In this document: positions 9,613 through 18,610 of the stretch, one piece after another
How positions within the stretch are numbered: the stretch's first letter is position 1
How the letters are laid out: each line of letters starts with the position of its first letter
Origin: Paraburkholderia phenazinium
GTDB lineage: Bacteria; Pseudomonadota; Gammaproteobacteria; Burkholderiales; Burkholderiaceae
Assembly (NCBI RefSeq): GCF_900142845.1
Contig: NZ_FSRU01000002.1
Coordinates: forward strand, 1,426,001-1,490,000
DNA: 64,000 nt
Reading direction: 5' to 3'
Notes under the pieces: generated by a model
What the model saw: only the letters and a program-made list of their open reading frames with translations
Database searches by the model: none
What the model was told of the DNA's origin: nothing
Program-made: the position numbers and the translations under genes

Positions 9613-10911
9613 ATGAAAAAAGGCTTCTATACGATCATCGCGGCGCAGTTCGTGTCATCGCTCGCCGACAATGCGCTGCTGATCGCGGCGATTGCACTGC
9701 TCTCGGTGATCCGCTCGTCGGCCTGGGTCACGCCCATGCTGCAGATTTTCTTCACAGTGTCGTACGTGCTGCTGGCGCCGTTCGTCGGTGCGTTCGCCGA
9801 TGCGCTGCAAAAACGCCATGTGATGTTCGTCTCGAACGCGCTCAAGGCGAGCGGCTGCCTGATGATGATCGCCGGCGTGCATCCGATGATCGCCTATGGC
9901 GTGGTCGGCTTCGGCGCGGCGGCCTACTCCCCCGCCAAATACGGCATCCTGACTGAATTGCTGCCCGCCGACCGGCTGGTCGCGGCGAACGCGTGGCTCG
10001 AGTCCGCCACCGTGCTGTCGACGATCGTCGGCACCATGCTCGGCGGCGCGCTGATCAGCACCTATGCGACTCACTTTGTCGCGCACGCGCACCTGCCGCT
10101 GATCCGTTCCGCGGCCGACCTGGCGATGCTCGCCGTCATGCTGACCTATGCGATCGCCGCCGTCATCAACGTGGGCATCCCCGATACGGGCGCGCGCTAT
10201 CCGAACCGCCTCAAGGAACCGAAGAAGCTGGTCGGCGATTTCACGCATTGCTTCAACGTGCTGTGGGCCGACAAGCTCGCGCAGATCGCGCTGTGGGTGA
10301 CCACGCTGATGTGGGGCGGCGCGGTGACGCTGCAGTTGCTGGTGCTGAAGTGGGCCGACGTGAACCTTGGGTTGTCGCTCTCGAAGGCGGCCGTCATGCA
10401 GGGCATCACGGGGCTCGGCATCGCCGTCGGCGCGGCCGCCGCCGCGACGCTGGTGCCGCTGCGCAGTTCGCTGAAGGTGCTGCCGGTCGGCATCATTACC
10501 GGCGCGGTCGCAATCGCCATGGCGTTCTACAGCAAGGGACTGTTTCCACCGGGCATGGGCATTCGCGTCGGTCCGTTTGTGGCGCCGATCTATATCGTGC
10601 TCGCCTATCCGCTGATGATCCTGCTCGGCGCGCTGTCGGGATTTTTCATTGTGCCGATGAATGCCCTGCTGCAGCATCGCGGCGCGACGTTGCTGTCCGC
10701 GGGGCATTCCATCGCCGTGCAGAATTTCAACCAGAATCTGGCGGTGCTGCTGATGCTGGGTCTCTATGCGATTCTGCTCACGGCGAAGCTGCCGGTGCCC
10801 TGGATCATCGTGGTGTTCGGCAGCTTCATCACCTTCATGATGTGGATGGCGAAACGCCGTAGCAACACGAATGCGCGCACCGTCGATATGCGGGCGATGC
10901 TCGAGGAATGA
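9613..10911 (+). CDS. lplT: Lysophospholipid transporter LplT
   Basis: A 432-residue major-facilitator-superfamily membrane protein. LplT flips lysophosphatidylethanolamine across the inner membrane for re-acylation. The start MKKGFYTIIAAQFVSSLADN closely matches the family and begins the first membrane helix; about 12 hydrophobic segments follow. FGAAAYSPAKYGILTELLP is the conserved loop. In-frame sequence upstream (from 9421) is not family-like. In E. coli lplT is joined to the acyltransferase gene aas; here no aas is visible. It is followed by the accessory block that ends at mutS. Confidence 0.92.
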   Translation: MKKGFYTIIAAQFVSSLADNALLIAAIALLSVIRSSAWVTPMLQIFFTVSYVLLAPFVGAFADALQKRHVMFVSNALKASGCLMMIAGVHPMIAYGVVGFGAAAYSPAKYGILTELLPADRLVAANAWLESATVLSTIVGTMLGGALISTYATHFVAHAHLPLIRSAADLAMLAVMLTYAIAAVINVGIPDTGARYPNRLKEPKKLVGDFTHCFNVLWADKLAQIALWVTTLMWGGAVTLQLLVLKWADVNLGLSLSKAAVMQGITGLGIAVGAAAAATLVPLRSSLKVLPVGIITGAVAIAMAFYSKGLFPPGMGIRVGPFVAPIYIVLAYPLMILLGALSGFFIVPMNALLQHRGATLLSAGHSIAVQNFNQNLAVLLMLGLYAILLTAKLPVPWIIVVFGSFITFMMWMAKRRSNTNARTVDMRAMLEE

Positions 10912-10931
10912 GGATGCATCGGAGTACGCGC

Positions 10932-10971
10932 TAAAGCCTCGACCTGAACAGCTAACGCGAGAAGACCCTCA
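10932..10971. repeat. Left copy of the mutS-leader direct repeat
   Basis: 10943-10971 matches 15895-15923 at 27 of 29 positions in the same orientation, and the similarity extends weakly leftward to 10932 and rightward to about 10981. The right copy is the immediate leader of mutS. The pair brackets the accessory genes between lplT and mutS. Confidence 0.8.
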
Positions 10972-11034
10972 AGGGACATTCGCCCACTCCGTTCATCGAT
11001 GGCGCGTTGAGAATGGCTAGCCGCCCTTCGCAAG

Positions 11035-11886
11035 CTAAGGTCGAAGCGCCAGCAAGCGCGGGGTTTTGCCGGGCCCGGCTGCCGCCATCGCATCGATCAG
11101 CGCGCGCGTCTCCGTTGGGCCGAACTCACCGAGATCCTTGACGGGCCGCGAGCGACTCAGAAGCCACAACACACCCGTGCGCGCGAACGACGGCATATGC
11201 AAAAGCGTCGCGAGCACGCGAGGCTTCGGCGTGTGGCCCAGACCGCGGACCAGTTCGAAACCTTCCGTCCATGCAACCTCAAGCTGTCTTGCCTCGGACC
11301 ATGTGAGCTGGGTAGCTCGCCGCCACGTGAGCAATGCCGCGAGAAAAAGCGGCACCACAAGCGCGACGTGACTTCGGAGGAATGCGTCCATGTCGTCCTC
11401 CACCTCGCACGGCATCCCGGCCTCCTTGAAGCGTTTCGCCAGCACGGCGTTTGACATCGTCGTTACCATGCCGGGGCCATCCACCCGAAAGCGTAGCCGC
11501 TGGTCCACCAGATAAGCCGACATATTCGGGAACCCGAAGGCGAAGCGTTCGGCGCCTACGAGGGTCCGATAGGGTTCGGTGCCTTGAAACGTATTGAACA
11601 TCAGCAGGATGGTGTTCGCGCGGCTCGCCGATAACGCCGGCAGAAGCGGGGCGAGCTGGTGTTCGGGGACGGTGACGATCGCCAGATCGTAGGGGATGGC
11701 CGGATCGAACGCCGCCTCGACCTTGACCGGCATGCGTTGCCCGTCAACGGCGACGATTGCGCCGTCGCGACTCAGCGCGGCGAGACGCGCACCTCGCGCC
11801 ACGACTGCGACGTCATGGCCGGCTTTGGCTAGGCAGAAGGCCACGGCGCTGCCGATCCGCCCCGCACCAATCAGAATGATTTTCAT
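11035..11886 (-). CDS. Ketopantoate-reductase-like (ApbA/PanE family) oxidoreductase
   Basis: A 283-residue NAD(P)-binding protein. The N-terminal Rossmann motif ILIGAGRIGSAVAFCLAKAG (residues 3-22) and the layout of a PanE N-terminal domain are clear. The C-terminal domain is divergent: the Lys/Asn catalytic arrangement of true ketopantoate reductase is not obvious, and a hydrophobic stretch (VALVVPLFLAALLTW) lies around residue 180. It is more likely a PanE paralogue acting on another 2-oxoacid than the pantothenate enzyme. It is transcribed divergently from a LysR-type regulator across a 65-base gap, so the regulator probably controls it. It lies inside the lplT-mutS accessory block. Confidence 0.82.
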   Translation of the reverse strand: MKIILIGAGRIGSAVAFCLAKAGHDVAVVARGARLAALSRDGAIVAVDGQRMPVKVEAAFDPAIPYDLAIVTVPEHQLAPLLPALSASRANTILLMFNTFQGTEPYRTLVGAERFAFGFPNMSAYLVDQRLRFRVDGPGMVTTMSNAVLAKRFKEAGMPCEVEDDMDAFLRSHVALVVPLFLAALLTWRRATQLTWSEARQLEVAWTEGFELVRGLGHTPKPRVLATLLHMPSFARTGVLWLLSRSRPVKDLGEFGPTETRALIDAMAAAGPGKTPRLLALRP

Positions 11887-11911
11887 GGGTCAAGTTTGCG
11901 CATCCCGGATG

Positions 11912-11926
11912 TTCCTGTATACGGAA
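11912..11926. promoter_or_regulatory. Candidate LysR operator (TTCC-N7-GGAA)
   Basis: The dyad TTCC-TGTATAC-GGAA contains the T-N11-A form typical of LysR-type binding sites. Its centre (11919) is exactly the midpoint of the 65-base gap between the divergent oxidoreductase and LysR genes. Confidence 0.45.
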
Positions 11927-11951
11927 TATCACGGTAAGCTGATGCCCATAT

Positions 11952-12818
11952 ATGGAAACACTTTCCTGGGACGATCTGCGTATTCTTCTGGCGGTGCATC
12001 GAGCCGGGAGCCTGCTCGCCGCGGGCAAGGCGCTAGGCCTTTCGACCTCGACAACCGCACGCCGGCTGGATGCGCTGGAAGCTGCGATGGGCTGCCAGTT
12101 GGTGTATCGCAGCCAGTCGGGCACGGAGTTGAAGCCGGAGGCGTTGCGGATGGTGCGGCTCGCCGAAGGGCTGGCGCACGGACTCGATGCGCTGCGCCGC
12201 GATCAAACCATGCTGGCCGGGACGCTGCGGATCAGCGTGCCGGATGGCATGGCCCACACGCTCGCCCGCTCGCTGCTCGCGTTCCGCGAGGCGTATCCCC
12301 TGGTCGATCTGGAACTGGTGGGAGAGAACCGGATGGCCGATGTGGCCGCGCGTGAGGCCGACATCGCCGTTCGCCTCACGCGCTCCACGTCGAATGTGCT
12401 GGTGGAAAAGCACCTGGCCAGTTTCCGGTTCGCGCTGTTCGCGTCCTCAGACTATGTGCGGCGCCATCTGCCTACGCGTCGGCTCGGCAAGGGTGAGGCG
12501 TCGGTGCATCCGTTTGTCGGACTCGACGAGCGCTGGAAAGGACTGCCGCACGAGCAATGGATGCGCACGCTTGGCGCGACGCGGTTCGCGTTCCGCTCAA
12601 GTTCGATGGAAGCCATCGTGGAAGCGGTTCGTCAAGGCGCGGGCCTTGCTGCATTCCTCGAGAAAGACCCACGAAACACCGACCTCATTCGCGTCGAAAC
12701 GGATATCGTGGGCCCCACTCAGCCGTTCTATCTGGTCTATCACCGCGATCTGCGCAAGCAGCCGCACGTTCGCGCGGCCGTGACGGCAATCGAGGCCTAC
12801 ATGCGCGCGCATCGCTAA
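11952..12818 (+). CDS. LysR-family transcriptional regulator
   Basis: A 288-residue LTTR. The N-terminal winged helix-turn-helix is METLSWDDLRILLAVHRAGS followed by LSTSTTARRLDALEAAMGCQ (residues ~30-55), the recognition helix region. Residues ~90-285 form the periplasmic-binding-like effector domain, with a typical READIAVRLT segment. The divergent neighbour is a PanE-like oxidoreductase; the usual LTTR logic (activation of the divergent gene, autorepression from a shared operator) would apply. The effector cannot be predicted. The best start is ATG 11952, because MET..WDDLRI is the standard LTTR opening. Confidence 0.9.
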   Translation: METLSWDDLRILLAVHRAGSLLAAGKALGLSTSTTARRLDALEAAMGCQLVYRSQSGTELKPEALRMVRLAEGLAHGLDALRRDQTMLAGTLRISVPDGMAHTLARSLLAFREAYPLVDLELVGENRMADVAAREADIAVRLTRSTSNVLVEKHLASFRFALFASSDYVRRHLPTRRLGKGEASVHPFVGLDERWKGLPHEQWMRTLGATRFAFRSSSMEAIVEAVRQGAGLAAFLEKDPRNTDLIRVETDIVGPTQPFYLVYHRDLRKQPHVRAAVTAIEAYMRAHR

Positions 12819-13021
12819 TCGGGTTCGCGCAGGCCCGGCGCCCCACGCCCTGGCGCGTGCTGCGATCCCGTTCTGCATCAATAGACGCATTCAATGCGAT
12901 TTTTCGTTTTCATGGGTAGGCGCACCTTTCCCCGTAACGCCGGCAGGAAACGCGCGCGTTTCGGTGACGACGCGCGCCTGGCATGCCGGATCGTGGACGA
13001 CGGGTGCGCACCAGGCGCCCG

Positions 13022-14413
13022 CTATGACGCAGAAGGCTTGATGTTCTGGTTATGCCGGAACAGGTTGTGCGGGTCGTATCGGGTCTTCACCGCGACCAGA
13101 CGGTCGTAGTTCGGACCATAGGCCGCACCGATCCGCTCGCTCTCGTCCTGCGTCAGGAAGTTGACGTACACGCTGCCCAGCGCAAAAGGCGCAGCCGCCT
13201 CGAAGAAATCGCGCGCCCAGCCGACACACCGCTCGTCTTCCCTCGCGTCGCTCCAGCGTCCGTGCACGTTCATGACGTATTTCGTGTTACGACTCGGATA
13301 GGCCGTGGCCTCAACCGGAACAGAGGCTGTTTGCCCCCCGATCAGACCGAAGAAGATTTCGCATTGCGGCGACGGCAGCTTGCCAATGGCGTCAATCAGC
13401 ACGTCCACCAAGCCGTCCGGCAACTCCGCCAGATTGTGCGATTTCCAGTAGTTGCGTGCACCGGGTGTCAGCAGTGGGTCGAATGCCTGCTGCCACATCG
13501 CATACGGCATCGGGCCGAGATGCTCGCCGTACGGGGTGCCGAAGCGCCGCACGACCTCGAGCGCGCCAGGGCCGTCGGCAACTGCGCCGACGTAGCAGCT
13601 TGCAAAAGCGATGATCGGTTTGCCATGGACCTCCGGCGGCAGGAACGGCAGCGGTGGCGCGAGGCGCAGCACCGCCCATACGGAGAGTTCGTCCGGCATA
13701 TCGGCGGTTGCCGCGCGATATTTCCTGAGCGCCTCTTTCGCCTGTTCCAACGGCAATACGACGAGACCGCCGTACACCTCCGGCCCGACCGGATGCAGTC
13801 CGAATTCGAACATCGTGACGACGCCGAAATTGCCGCCGCCGCCGCGAATCGCCCAGAACAGGTCCTCATGCGCATCGGCAGCGGCACGGACCCGTTCCCC
13901 GTCCGCCGTGACGACATCCGCCGAGACGAGATTGTCGACCGTCATCCCGTATTTGCGGCTGAGCCAACCGAATCCACCGCCGAGCGTCAAGCCCGAGACG
14001 CCAGTCGTCGAATTGATCCCGAGCGGTGTCGCCAGACCGAAAGCCTGCGCTTCGTGGTCGAAATCGGCCAGCGTGGCGCCCGGTTCGACATAGGCGCGAC
14101 GCGCAAGGGGATCGATCCGGACTGATTTCATCGGCGACAGGTCGATCACCAGCCCGTCGTCGCAGACGGCGCTGCCCGCGATGTTATGCGCGCCGCCGCG
14201 CACCGCCAGCAGCAGGTCGTTATCGCGCGCGAAGGCCACCGCGCGTCGGACATCGGCCACGCCCGCACAGCGCACGATCATTGCCGGGCAACGATCGATC
14301 ATCGCATTCCAGATATGACGTGCTTCGTCGAAACCGGCATCGGCAGGCAGCAGCACCTGCCCTCTCGTCGCAACTTTCAGTTCTTCAATCGCATTGCTGG
14401 ACAACTTGGCCAT
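13022..14413 (-). CDS. FAD-binding oxidase with berberine-bridge (BBE) C-terminus
   Basis: A 463-residue flavoprotein of the PCMH/VAO family. The FAD-binding domain occupies residues ~35-210, with LLLAVRGGAHNIAG holding the histidine that usually carries the 8-alpha covalent FAD link, then INSTTGVSGLTLGGGFGWLS and WAIRGGGGNFGVVT. The second, cysteinyl attachment of bicovalent members seems absent. The C-terminal BBE motif is YDRLVAVKTRYDPHNLFRHN. Such enzymes oxidise sugars, alkaloids or phenolics; the substrate is unknown. The start at MAKLSSNAIEELK is preferred over the longer open frame. A DUF1059 gene lies 95 bases upstream on the same strand, probably in one transcript. Confidence 0.88.
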   Translation of the reverse strand: MAKLSSNAIEELKVATRGQVLLPADAGFDEARHIWNAMIDRCPAMIVRCAGVADVRRAVAFARDNDLLLAVRGGAHNIAGSAVCDDGLVIDLSPMKSVRIDPLARRAYVEPGATLADFDHEAQAFGLATPLGINSTTGVSGLTLGGGFGWLSRKYGMTVDNLVSADVVTADGERVRAAADAHEDLFWAIRGGGGNFGVVTMFEFGLHPVGPEVYGGLVVLPLEQAKEALRKYRAATADMPDELSVWAVLRLAPPLPFLPPEVHGKPIIAFASCYVGAVADGPGALEVVRRFGTPYGEHLGPMPYAMWQQAFDPLLTPGARNYWKSHNLAELPDGLVDVLIDAIGKLPSPQCEIFFGLIGGQTASVPVEATAYPSRNTKYVMNVHGRWSDAREDERCVGWARDFFEAAAPFALGSVYVNFLTQDESERIGAAYGPNYDRLVAVKTRYDPHNLFRHNQNIKPSAS

Positions 14414-14508
14414 GAAACACCTCCTGGTACGCCGCCAATATTTGCTCCAATTCTCAGGGGAATTTCGACATCCTGAAGACTTCGTCTTCGTCCAGGGGGC
14501 CGACAAAA

Positions 14509-14721
14509 TTACGCTTGACGGGGTGCGTCCACGGGCGCCGTGCCGTCATGAAATAGCGTCTTCAGTTGTGAACGCAGTTCCGGCGAATCGGCATGCTTGT
14601 GAACCGTAACCGCATGCTGTACGGCCGCCTCCAGCAACTCGCTTTCGGAATCCGCGGATAGCGCGATAGAACAGTTCATTTCGCTCGGGAATTCCCGGCA
14701 ATCGATGTACTTGCGCGTCAT
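14509..14721 (-). CDS. DUF1059 family small protein
   Basis: A 70-residue protein beginning MTRKYIDCREFPSEMNCSIA and continuing ESELLEAAVQHAVTVHKHAD, the characteristic pattern of DUF1059 (a conserved C near residue 8, a second C near 17, and an internal HAVTVH helix). The function is unknown. It is upstream of the FAD oxidase in the same orientation. The start is the ATG complement at 14719-14721, with a GAGGAG-like site just upstream (the plus strand reads TTCTCCTC). Confidence 0.8.
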   Translation of the reverse strand: MTRKYIDCREFPSEMNCSIALSADSESELLEAAVQHAVTVHKHADSPELRSQLKTLFHDGTAPVDAPRQA

Positions 14722-14847
14722 GATGTTCTCCTCATACGAAAGTAATCAGGGGTCCTGCGATTGCGCCTCCTTGTCGCTAACGAAATGACTGTGAAAGTAT
14801 AGGTCGCGTGGCGTGAATGTGAGGTCGCGCAGCGAAATTCGTGACGC

Positions 14848-15198
14848 TCAGGGGCGAGCGCCCGCGCGGGTGGAAGCGATAGCCGAACAGCCGCTATCGC
14901 CTCGGTCGAACCCTTCGGACGAAGCCGGCGATGCATCCTGTTCCGCCGCATCGAGTAAAGCGGCGACCTGAAGCAGGATGCCCAGCTTTTTCCATAAGAT
15001 GTAACGCTGATAACAGGTTTGTTGAGGCGGAAAGGTGCCGGGCAATCGATGCCATTTTTCGCCGGTCTGCTGCAACCATAGAATTGCATTGAGAATGTCG
15101 CGCTCATTACGCCTCGGCCGACCACGACCAGCCGATACGTCGGGGAACAGATGTTCGACGCGACTCCATGCGGAGTCGGAAAGCGGAAGAGAGATCAT
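14848..15198 (-). pseudogene. Truncated IS5-type transposase (DUF4096 domain)
   Basis: A 116-residue frame whose first ~80 residues match the N-terminal DUF4096 domain of IS5-group transposases (MISLPLSDSAWSRVEHLFPD, then GRGRPRRNERDILNAILWLQ and KWHRLPGTFPPQQTCYQRY). After about residue 85 the sequence becomes unrelated low-complexity (Ala/Ser/Asp-rich) and stops before any DDE catalytic domain. No terminal inverted repeats or target duplication were found. It is read as an insertion-sequence remnant, although stand-alone DUF4096 genes are known in this group and could still be expressed. Confidence 0.7.
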
Positions 15199-15338
15199 GT
15201 TGATTGCGTGGCGGATTCGAACCGGGCGAAGACCAGCGCAATTGTTTCAGGCTTTGCTCGATGCGCTTGACCGTCCGTCTCAGTTTGGCCGTCACTTTCG
15301 ATGCGGACAGGTGCCGTCTGTCCACAAGCCGCTCTCCG

Positions 15339-15677
15339 TCAGTGAAACGGGCGTACCTCGACCGACGCCCGACAGGCGACGGCGGCCTTGCGCCCCCAGG
15401 CCAGCGCCTCGTCCAGGTCCGCGGCTTCCAGAACCCAAAAACCGCCCACGAGTTCCTTGGTCTCCAGGTACGGGCCGTCGGTGATGCGCAGCTTGCCATC
15501 GGGCTGTACGCGCAGCGACCTCGCGCTGCCCGGCGGGCGCAGGCCGCCCACGAAGGTCCTGACACCGGCAGCCTTCATCTCGTCGTTGAGCGCGTCGATC
15601 TCGCGGGACATCGCTTCGTCCTCGACGGACGGGTCGTAGTCGTCGGGACGGTAAATCGCAACCAGATACCGTGTCAT
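15339..15677 (-). CDS. YCII/DGPF-domain protein
   Basis: A 112-residue YCII-related protein. The DGPF-type motif appears as ITDGPYLETKELVGGFWVLE (residues ~66-85), after RTFVGGLRPPGSARSLR. The start at MTRYLVAIYRPDDY (complement at 15675-15677) fits the family, and the longer open frame does not. Members are commonly encoded beside an extracytoplasmic sigma factor, but here no sigma-factor gene follows; a transposase fragment lies downstream instead. The function is unknown. Confidence 0.85.
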   Translation of the reverse strand: MTRYLVAIYRPDDYDPSVEDEAMSREIDALNDEMKAAGVRTFVGGLRPPGSARSLRVQPDGKLRITDGPYLETKELVGGFWVLEAADLDEALAWGRKAAVACRASVEVRPFH

Positions 15678-15883
15678 GACTTCTCTCCTGTAAGGGTCGT
15701 TGGGCGGGCCAGCTGGTTGCCCGGTTTTCACCATGTCGACGAACGGTCAAAGCGGAATTCGACAAAGCGTCCCAAAAGTTTTGGTTGGGTGGACGCTGAA
15801 GTACACAGACGTGCCGAACCGACGGGCGACCGCTCCGCGCCGATTGGCCATCCGGCCAGGGTTCATTCGGCGCGGCAACGGGT

Positions 15884-15923
15884 TAAACTCACGCCCTGAA
15901 CAGCTAACGCAAGAAGACACTCA
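15884..15923. repeat. Right copy of the mutS-leader direct repeat
   Basis: This segment contains TAAACT (15884-15889, a possible mutS -10) and runs to three bases before the mutS ATG. Positions 15895-15923 match 10943-10971 at 27 of 29 bases. It marks the right end of the accessory block. Confidence 0.8.
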
Positions 15924-15925
15924 GG

Positions 15926-18610
15926 ATGGGCATTCAAACCGCAGCGGCCAATGACGTCGCACAACATACGCCGATGATGCAGCAATACCTGCGCATCAAG
16001 GCGGATCATCCGGGCACGCTCGTGTTCTACCGGATGGGCGATTTCTACGAGCTGTTTTTCGACGATGCGGAGAAAGCCGCACGTCTGCTCGATCTCACGC
16101 TGACGCAGCGTGGCGCGTCGGCGGGTAACCCGATCAAGATGGCCGGCGTGCCGCATCACGCCGTCGAACAGTATCTGGCCAAGCTGGTGAAGCTTGGCGA
16201 ATCGGTCGCCATCTGCGAACAGATCGGCGATCCGGCCACCTCGAAAGGGCCGGTCGAACGTAAAGTCGTGCGCGTCGTCACGCCCGGCACGCTGACCGAC
16301 GCCGCGCTGCTGTCCGACAAGAACGACGTCTATCTGCTCGCCGTCTGCGTCGGCCACAACCGGCGCGGCGTGGCCACCAACGTGGGCCTCGCGTGGCTGA
16401 ACCTGGCAAGCGGTGCATTGCGCCTCGCGGAAGTGGCGCCCGACCAGGCCGCCGCCGCGCTCGAACGGATTCGCCCCGCGGAAATTCTGATCGCCGACGT
16501 GACGTCCGAAGCCAGCACGTGGTCGCCGCCCACCGGTTCCGGCGCGCTGACTCGCGTACCCGTGTGGCACTTCGACGTCGCCTCGGGTACGCAGCGCCTG
16601 TGCGATCAGATGGACGTGGCGAGCCTCGACGGCTTCGGCGCGCACTCGCTGTCGAGCGCCTGCGGCGCCGCCGGCGCCTTGCTGCTCTACGCGGCCGCGA
16701 CCCAGGGCCAGCAACTGCGCCATGTGCGCAGCCTCAAGGTCGAATACGAGTCCGAATATATTGGGCTCGACCCCGCCACGCGCCGCAACCTCGAACTGAC
16801 CGAAACGCTGCGCGGCACCGAAAGCCCCACGCTGTGCTCGCTGCTCGACACCTGCTGCACGACAATGGGCAGCCGCCTGCTGCGTCACTGGCTGCATCAT
16901 CCGCCACGCCAGGCCGCGCTTGCCCAGGCGCGCCAGCAAGCCATCGGCGCGCTGCTCGATGCACCGCCGGCGGCGAGCGTCGACACCTTGCGCGGCGCCC
17001 TGCGGCAGATCTCCGATATCGAACGGATCACCGGACGTCTCGCCTTGCTGTCCGCCCGTCCGCGCGACCTGTCGAGCCTGCGCGATACCTTCATCGCCCT
17101 GCCCGAGTTGCGCACGCTGCTGGCCGCCGTGACGGGCGCCGCGGACTCGCTCGCGCGCATCGATGCCGCGCTCGAACCGCCGGCGCCTTGCGTCGACCTG
17201 CTGAAGCTGGCGGTCGCGCCGGAACCGGCTGCGATGGTGCGCGACGGCGGCGTGATCGCGCGCGGCTACGATGCCGAACTGGACGAACTGCGCGACATCT
17301 CCGAGAACTGCGGGCAGTTCCTGATCGACCTCGAGACGCGCGAGCGGGCCCGCACCGGCATCGGCAATCTGCGCGTCGAATACAACAAGGTGCATGGCTT
17401 CTACATCGAAGTCACGCGCGGCCAGACCGACAAGGTGCCGGACGACTATCGCCGGCGCCAGACGCTGAAGAACGCCGAACGCTACATCACGCCGGAACTG
17501 AAGACCTTCGAGGACAAAGCCCTGTCGGCCCAGGAACGCGCGCTCGCACGCGAACGCTCGCTCTACGACGGCTTGCTGCAGGCCCTGCTGCCCTTCATCG
17601 CGGATTGCCAGCGGGTCGCCTCGGCGCTCGCGGAGCTGGACCTGCTGGCGGCGTTCGCCGAGCGGGCCCGCGCGCTCGACTGGGTCGCACCGTCGTTTTC
17701 GGCGAATGGCGGCATCGAGATCGAACAGGGGCGGCACCCGGTCGTCGAGGCACAGGTCGAGCAGTTCATCGCCAACGACTGCACGCTGAACCCCGAACGC
17801 AAGCTGCTGCTGATCACCGGTCCGAACATGGGCGGTAAGTCGACCTTCATGCGCCAGACCGCGCTGATCGCGTTGATGGCTTACGTGGGCAGTTACGTGC
17901 CGGCGCGGCGCGCTTCGTTCGGCCCGATCGATCGCATCTTCACGCGTATCGGCGCCGCCGACGACCTGGCCGGCGGCCGCTCCACGTTCATGGTCGAAAT
18001 GACGGAGGCCGCCGCTATCCTCAACGACGCGACGCCGCAAAGCCTCGTGCTGATGGACGAAATCGGCCGCGGCACCTCGACCTTCGACGGTCTCGCCCTT
18101 GCGTGGGCCATCGCCCGGCATCTGCTGGCGCACAACGGCTGCCACACGCTATTCGCCACGCATTACTTTGAGCTGACGCAACTGCCCGCGGAATTTCCGC
18201 AAGCGGCCAACGTCCATCTCTCGGCGGTCGAGCATGGCCACGGCATCGTGTTCCTGCATGCGGTAAGCGATGGTCCGGCGAATCAGAGCTACGGTCTGCA
18301 GGTGGCCCAACTCGCCGGCGTGCCGGCCGCGGTGATCCGCGCGGCACGCAAGCATCTGGCATACCTCGAGCAGCAATCGGCGGCACAACCGGCGCCGCAA
18401 CTGGATCTGTTCTCAGCGCCCCTGATGCTCCAGGACGCCGATGACGATCGCGAAGATGCCGCCCCGCCCGCCCCCGCGCTCACCGCCGCGGAGCAAGCGC
18501 TGCTCGCGCGTTTGCGGGCCATCGATCCGAACGAGTTGCGCCCGCGCGACGCGTTGGACCTGCTCTATGAACTGTACGACCTGGCCGCTGCGCCGGATGC
18601 CGATCATTGA
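15926..18610 (+). CDS. mutS: DNA mismatch repair protein MutS
   Basis: An 894-residue mismatch-recognition ATPase. The N-terminal mismatch-binding domain has the intercalating [15 protein letters not shown] motif (F-x-E inside GDFYELF, residues ~40). Core and clamp domains follow, then the ATPase with Walker [14 protein letters not shown] (starting ~residue 632), [18 protein letters not shown] (Walker B and signature) and [10 protein letters not shown]. The C-terminal tail with [11 protein letters not shown] is the usual tetramerisation region. It starts at ATG 15926 after CTCAGG. Its last 14 bases overlap the start of the downstream phosphoesterase-like gene, so the two are probably co-translated. 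Confidence 0.98.
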   Translation: MGIQTAAANDVAQHTPMMQQYLRIKADHPGTLVFYRMGDFYELFFDDAEKAARLLDLTLTQRGASAGNPIKMAGVPHHAVEQYLAKLVKLGESVAICEQIGDPATSKGPVERKVVRVVTPGTLTDAALLSDKNDVYLLAVCVGHNRRGVATNVGLAWLNLASGALRLAEVAPDQAAAALERIRPAEILIADVTSEASTWSPPTGSGALTRVPVWHFDVASGTQRLCDQMDVASLDGFGAHSLSSACGAAGALLLYAAATQGQQLRHVRSLKVEYESEYIGLDPATRRNLELTETLRGTESPTLCSLLDTCCTTMGSRLLRHWLHHPPRQAALAQARQQAIGALLDAPPAASVDTLRGALRQISDIERITGRLALLSARPRDLSSLRDTFIALPELRTLLAAVTGAADSLARIDAALEPPAPCVDLLKLAVAPEPAAMVRDGGVIARGYDAELDELRDISENCGQFLIDLETRERARTGIGNLRVEYNKVHGFYIEVTRGQTDKVPDDYRRRQTLKNAERYITPELKTFEDKALSAQERALARERSLYDGLLQALLPFIADCQRVASALAELDLLAAFAERARALDWVAPSFSANGGIEIEQGRHPVVEAQVEQFIANDCTLNPERKLLLITGPNMGGKSTFMRQTALIALMAYVGSYVPARRASFGPIDRIFTRIGAADDLAGGRSTFMVEMTEAAAILNDATPQSLVLMDEIGRGTSTFDGLALAWAIARHLLAHNGCHTLFATHYFELTQLPAEFPQAANVHLSAVEHGHGIVFLHAVSDGPANQSYGLQVAQLAGVPAAVIRAARKHLAYLEQQSAAQPAPQLDLFSAPLMLQDADDDREDAAPPAPALTAAEQALLARLRAIDPNELRPRDALDLLYELYDLAAAPDADH

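Noticed and set aside
14718..15198. An intact insertion sequence
   Set aside because: There is no DDE domain, no terminal inverted repeats and no target-site duplication.
15863..18145. 760-codon open frame antisense to mutS
   Set aside because: It is a codon-bias shadow of mutS in GC-rich DNA; the protein is Arg/Gln/His-biased with no domain.
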